From CAZADH01 sp964483805 (GTDB taxonomy: Bacteria; Muiribacteriota; Ozemobacteria; Ozemobacterales; Ozemobacteraceae), in contig CAZADH010000127.1 of NCBI GenBank assembly GCA_964483805.1, positions 1 through 16,609 on the forward strand: a stretch of 16,609 bases of DNA. The letters are read 5' to 3'. The position numbers and the translations under genes are program-made. The stretch's first letter is position 1, and each line of letters begins with the position of its first letter. Of this stretch, positions 15,448-16,609 are shown piece after piece. A model generated the notes under the pieces. That model had not been told where the DNA came from. It ran no database searches and saw only the letters and a program-made list of their open reading frames with translations.

Positions 15448-15585
15448 ATGGCTGGCAAGAACGCAACAAAAAAGCGATGCGACGTAGCGTCTCAGAGTCC
15501 GGTCGACATCGCGGACCTCATCGGACCGTTGCCCGCCGGGTTTGCAGAGTTTCATCCGCAGGTCAAGCGCCTGATCGAGTCCTGA
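15448..15585 (+). pseudogene. 45-aa ORF, possible N-terminal remnant of a DUF1016/YhcG-like protein
   Basis: An ATG at 15448, with GGGGAG at 15432-15437 ten bases upstream, opens a 45-codon frame with a basic start (MAGKNATKKR) and a second half (LPAGFAEFHPQVKRLIES) that loosely recalls the first helix of DUF1016-family nucleases. Those proteins are several hundred residues long, so this would be only a stub. The resemblance is weak and the frame could be a chance ORF. It lies between the toxin gene and a convergent gene that also seems truncated. Confidence 0.28.
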
Positions 15586-15586
15586 C

Positions 15587-15596
15587 GAGGGAGGAG
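15587..15596 (+). other. Orphan Shine-Dalgarno-like sequence near a possible breakpoint
   Basis: GAGGGAGGAG is a near-ideal ribosome binding sequence on the plus strand just after the 45-codon frame, but no plausible start codon lies at a workable distance (next ATG near 15630). The convergent gene ends at 15598. This may mark where a plus-strand gene was lost. Confidence 0.25.
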
Positions 15597-15597
15597 T

Positions 15598-16609
15598 TTA
15601 CTGGTTCCCCGCCCCCGTCAGCGTAATCCCATGTATGTATGGCGCATCGGTGAGCCAGGTGCGCAGACGTTTCAGATTGTTCGGCACATCGCGCCGCAGG
15701 CGCGCTTCGGCGTTCGCATTCACGTCGTAGGCCGGCGCCGTGTCGAGGTTGAACAAGACCAGGTGCGCGTCGGTCGCGACGTTGCGCGGATACCAGTAAC
15801 TGTTGTTGTCGAGCACCAACCGGTTCGTCGCGATCACCGAGCCCGCGTGCAACGTGCCGTCATGCCGCACCCGATACTTGAAGGTCACCGCATGCGAACC
15901 CGTGGCGAGGTTCGACAGATGAAAATACGGCGGGGTGTAGGTCCAACCGAGGCCCGGCTGGTCGTCGCACGAGACCTTCATCCACTTGAAATTGCCACTA
16001 CAACGTAAATACACCGAACCGGTCCCGGTGTAGTTCAGATACACCGTGGCAATCACGTCGGCTTCGTAGAGCGACGGAAAGAACTCGGCATAGATGTCGA
16101 CCGCGTCGACATCGAACTGCGCGGTCTCGGGGATCGGCCACGGCAAAACCTGCGCCTGGGCCGGCGCCGGCGCGCCCAGCAGGGTTACGCCGACGAGCAG
16201 CAGCACGATCAGACCAATCCTCGGGCCGCGGGATGACGCGACCGGCGCCGTCGTGACCTGCGCCGGCGGGAACGCGACCGAAGCCGACCCAGCCACCGCA
16301 GCAACCGCCCCCACTGGATCACTCGCCGACACGCCGACGGCAGCACCACACGCCCCGGCGCCCGACTCGGATCGACCGCCCGCAGTGGGCGTCGCAGCAG
16401 ACGAGCGCGCCCGGTTGACGATCTCGACCATGCCACCGATAATGAGCAGGTAGACGAACCCGATGGCCATTTCGAGATAGAACGACACCATGCGCACCTG
16501 CAACGCGAACGCCACGGCGTTGCGCTCCGAGAGCACGTCGCCGAAGAACACGTTGCCAGTCGCCTCGGCAAACCCAGCCGCGCCGGGCGTCGGCGCCAGA
16601 TAGACGAAA
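15598..16609 (-). CDS. C-terminal part of a flippase-like membrane protein joined to an exported M1-like N-domain (partial)
   Basis: The frame is open to the window edge, so the N-terminus is missing; about 336 residues are visible. The visible start (FVYLAPTPGAAGFAEA) matches the PTPGxxGxxEA loop of the LPG-synthase-TM/flippase-like family, followed by its last amphipathic and membrane helices, ending near GFVYLLIIGGMVEIV. A low-complexity A/G/S/P linker follows, then a second hydrophobic segment (LIVLLLVGVTLLG) ending in APAQAQ, like a signal peptide. The last ~180 residues look like a beta-sandwich with an SYWYPRNV motif and a PYIHGITL end, recalling the N-terminal domain of M1-type aminopeptidases but without any catalytic domain. 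It could be one natural fusion, or two genes merged and truncated by rearrangement; a GTG in the linker region could start a separate exported protein. The flippase end is fairly secure, the M1 resemblance tentative. Confidence 0.6.
   Translation of the reverse strand, partial: FVYLAPTPGAAGFAEATGNVFFGDVLSERNAVAFALQVRMVSFYLEMAIGFVYLLIIGGMVEIVNRARSSAATPTAGGRSESGAGACGAAVGVSASDPVGAVAAVAGSASVAFPPAQVTTAPVASSRGPRIGLIVLLLVGVTLLGAPAPAQAQVLPWPIPETAQFDVDAVDIYAEFFPSLYEADVIATVYLNYTGTGSVYLRCSGNFKWMKVSCDDQPGLGWTYTPPYFHLSNLATGSHAVTFKYRVRHDGTLHAGSVIATNRLVLDNNSYWYPRNVATDAHLVLFNLDTAPAYDVNANAEARLRRDVPNNLKRLRTWLTDAPYIHGITLTGAGNQ

Noticed and set aside
1..16609. Search for tRNA, rRNA, CRISPR array, insertion sequence ends or a CRP-like cAMP receptor gene
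   Set aside because: None seen by eye; in particular no cAMP effector gene lies in the window, so the output of the cyclases must be elsewhere.

Overview
The window is a GC-rich (roughly two-thirds G+C by eye), densely packed bacterial segment. Its codon use, tightly overlapping genes and multi-pass receptors fit a high-GC bacterium, probably Gram-negative, but nothing in the sequence fixes the phylum. No rRNA, tRNA, CRISPR array or insertion sequence was seen.

The core, positions 19-13918, is one same-strand array of five genes. It starts with a cytoplasmic coiled-coil protein ending in a DUF2325-like domain. Four large paralogous membrane proteins follow (about 994-1052 aa, here called A, B, C and D). 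Each has an N-terminal membrane helix, a large extracytoplasmic region, a two-helix hairpin, a second extracytoplasmic region, a fourth membrane helix, a HAMP domain and a C-terminal class III nucleotidyl cyclase domain. Translational overlaps pair A with B (ATGA) and C with D (ATGA); B and C are separated by about 20 bases.

The main result comes from reading the catalytic residues. A and C keep both metal-binding aspartates but have lost the base-selecting lysine, the base-contacting Thr/Asp and the transition-state asparagine. B and D have lost the first metal aspartate (Gly in both, and the second is Glu in D) but keep lysine, threonine, asparagine and arginine. None can form a complete homodimeric active site. 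A or C combined with B or D would form exactly one complete site, as in the C1/C2 arrangement of animal transmembrane adenylyl cyclases. The locus therefore looks like two split, obligately heterodimeric, receptor-type adenylyl cyclases encoded by tandem C1-C2-C1-C2 genes, with a DUF2325 protein as a translationally coupled partner.

Downstream, same strand, are pcm (protein-L-isoaspartate O-methyltransferase, with a small low-complexity insertion) and a type II toxin-antitoxin pair (DUF433 antitoxin, DUF5615 PIN-like toxin) with its own likely extended -10 promoter. Next comes a scar-like stretch holding a short ORF and an orphan Shine-Dalgarno-like sequence. The right edge holds the C-terminal part of a convergent minus-strand gene: the end of a flippase-like (LPG-synthase-TM family) membrane domain continuous with an exported domain that looks like a truncated M1-peptidase N-domain.

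A second unexplained signal is an AT-rich DNA word, AATACNNTGT. It recurs nine times by manual scan, on both strands and in different reading frames, all inside the five-gene array. Two copies lie in perfect AATAC-N3-GTATT palindromes.
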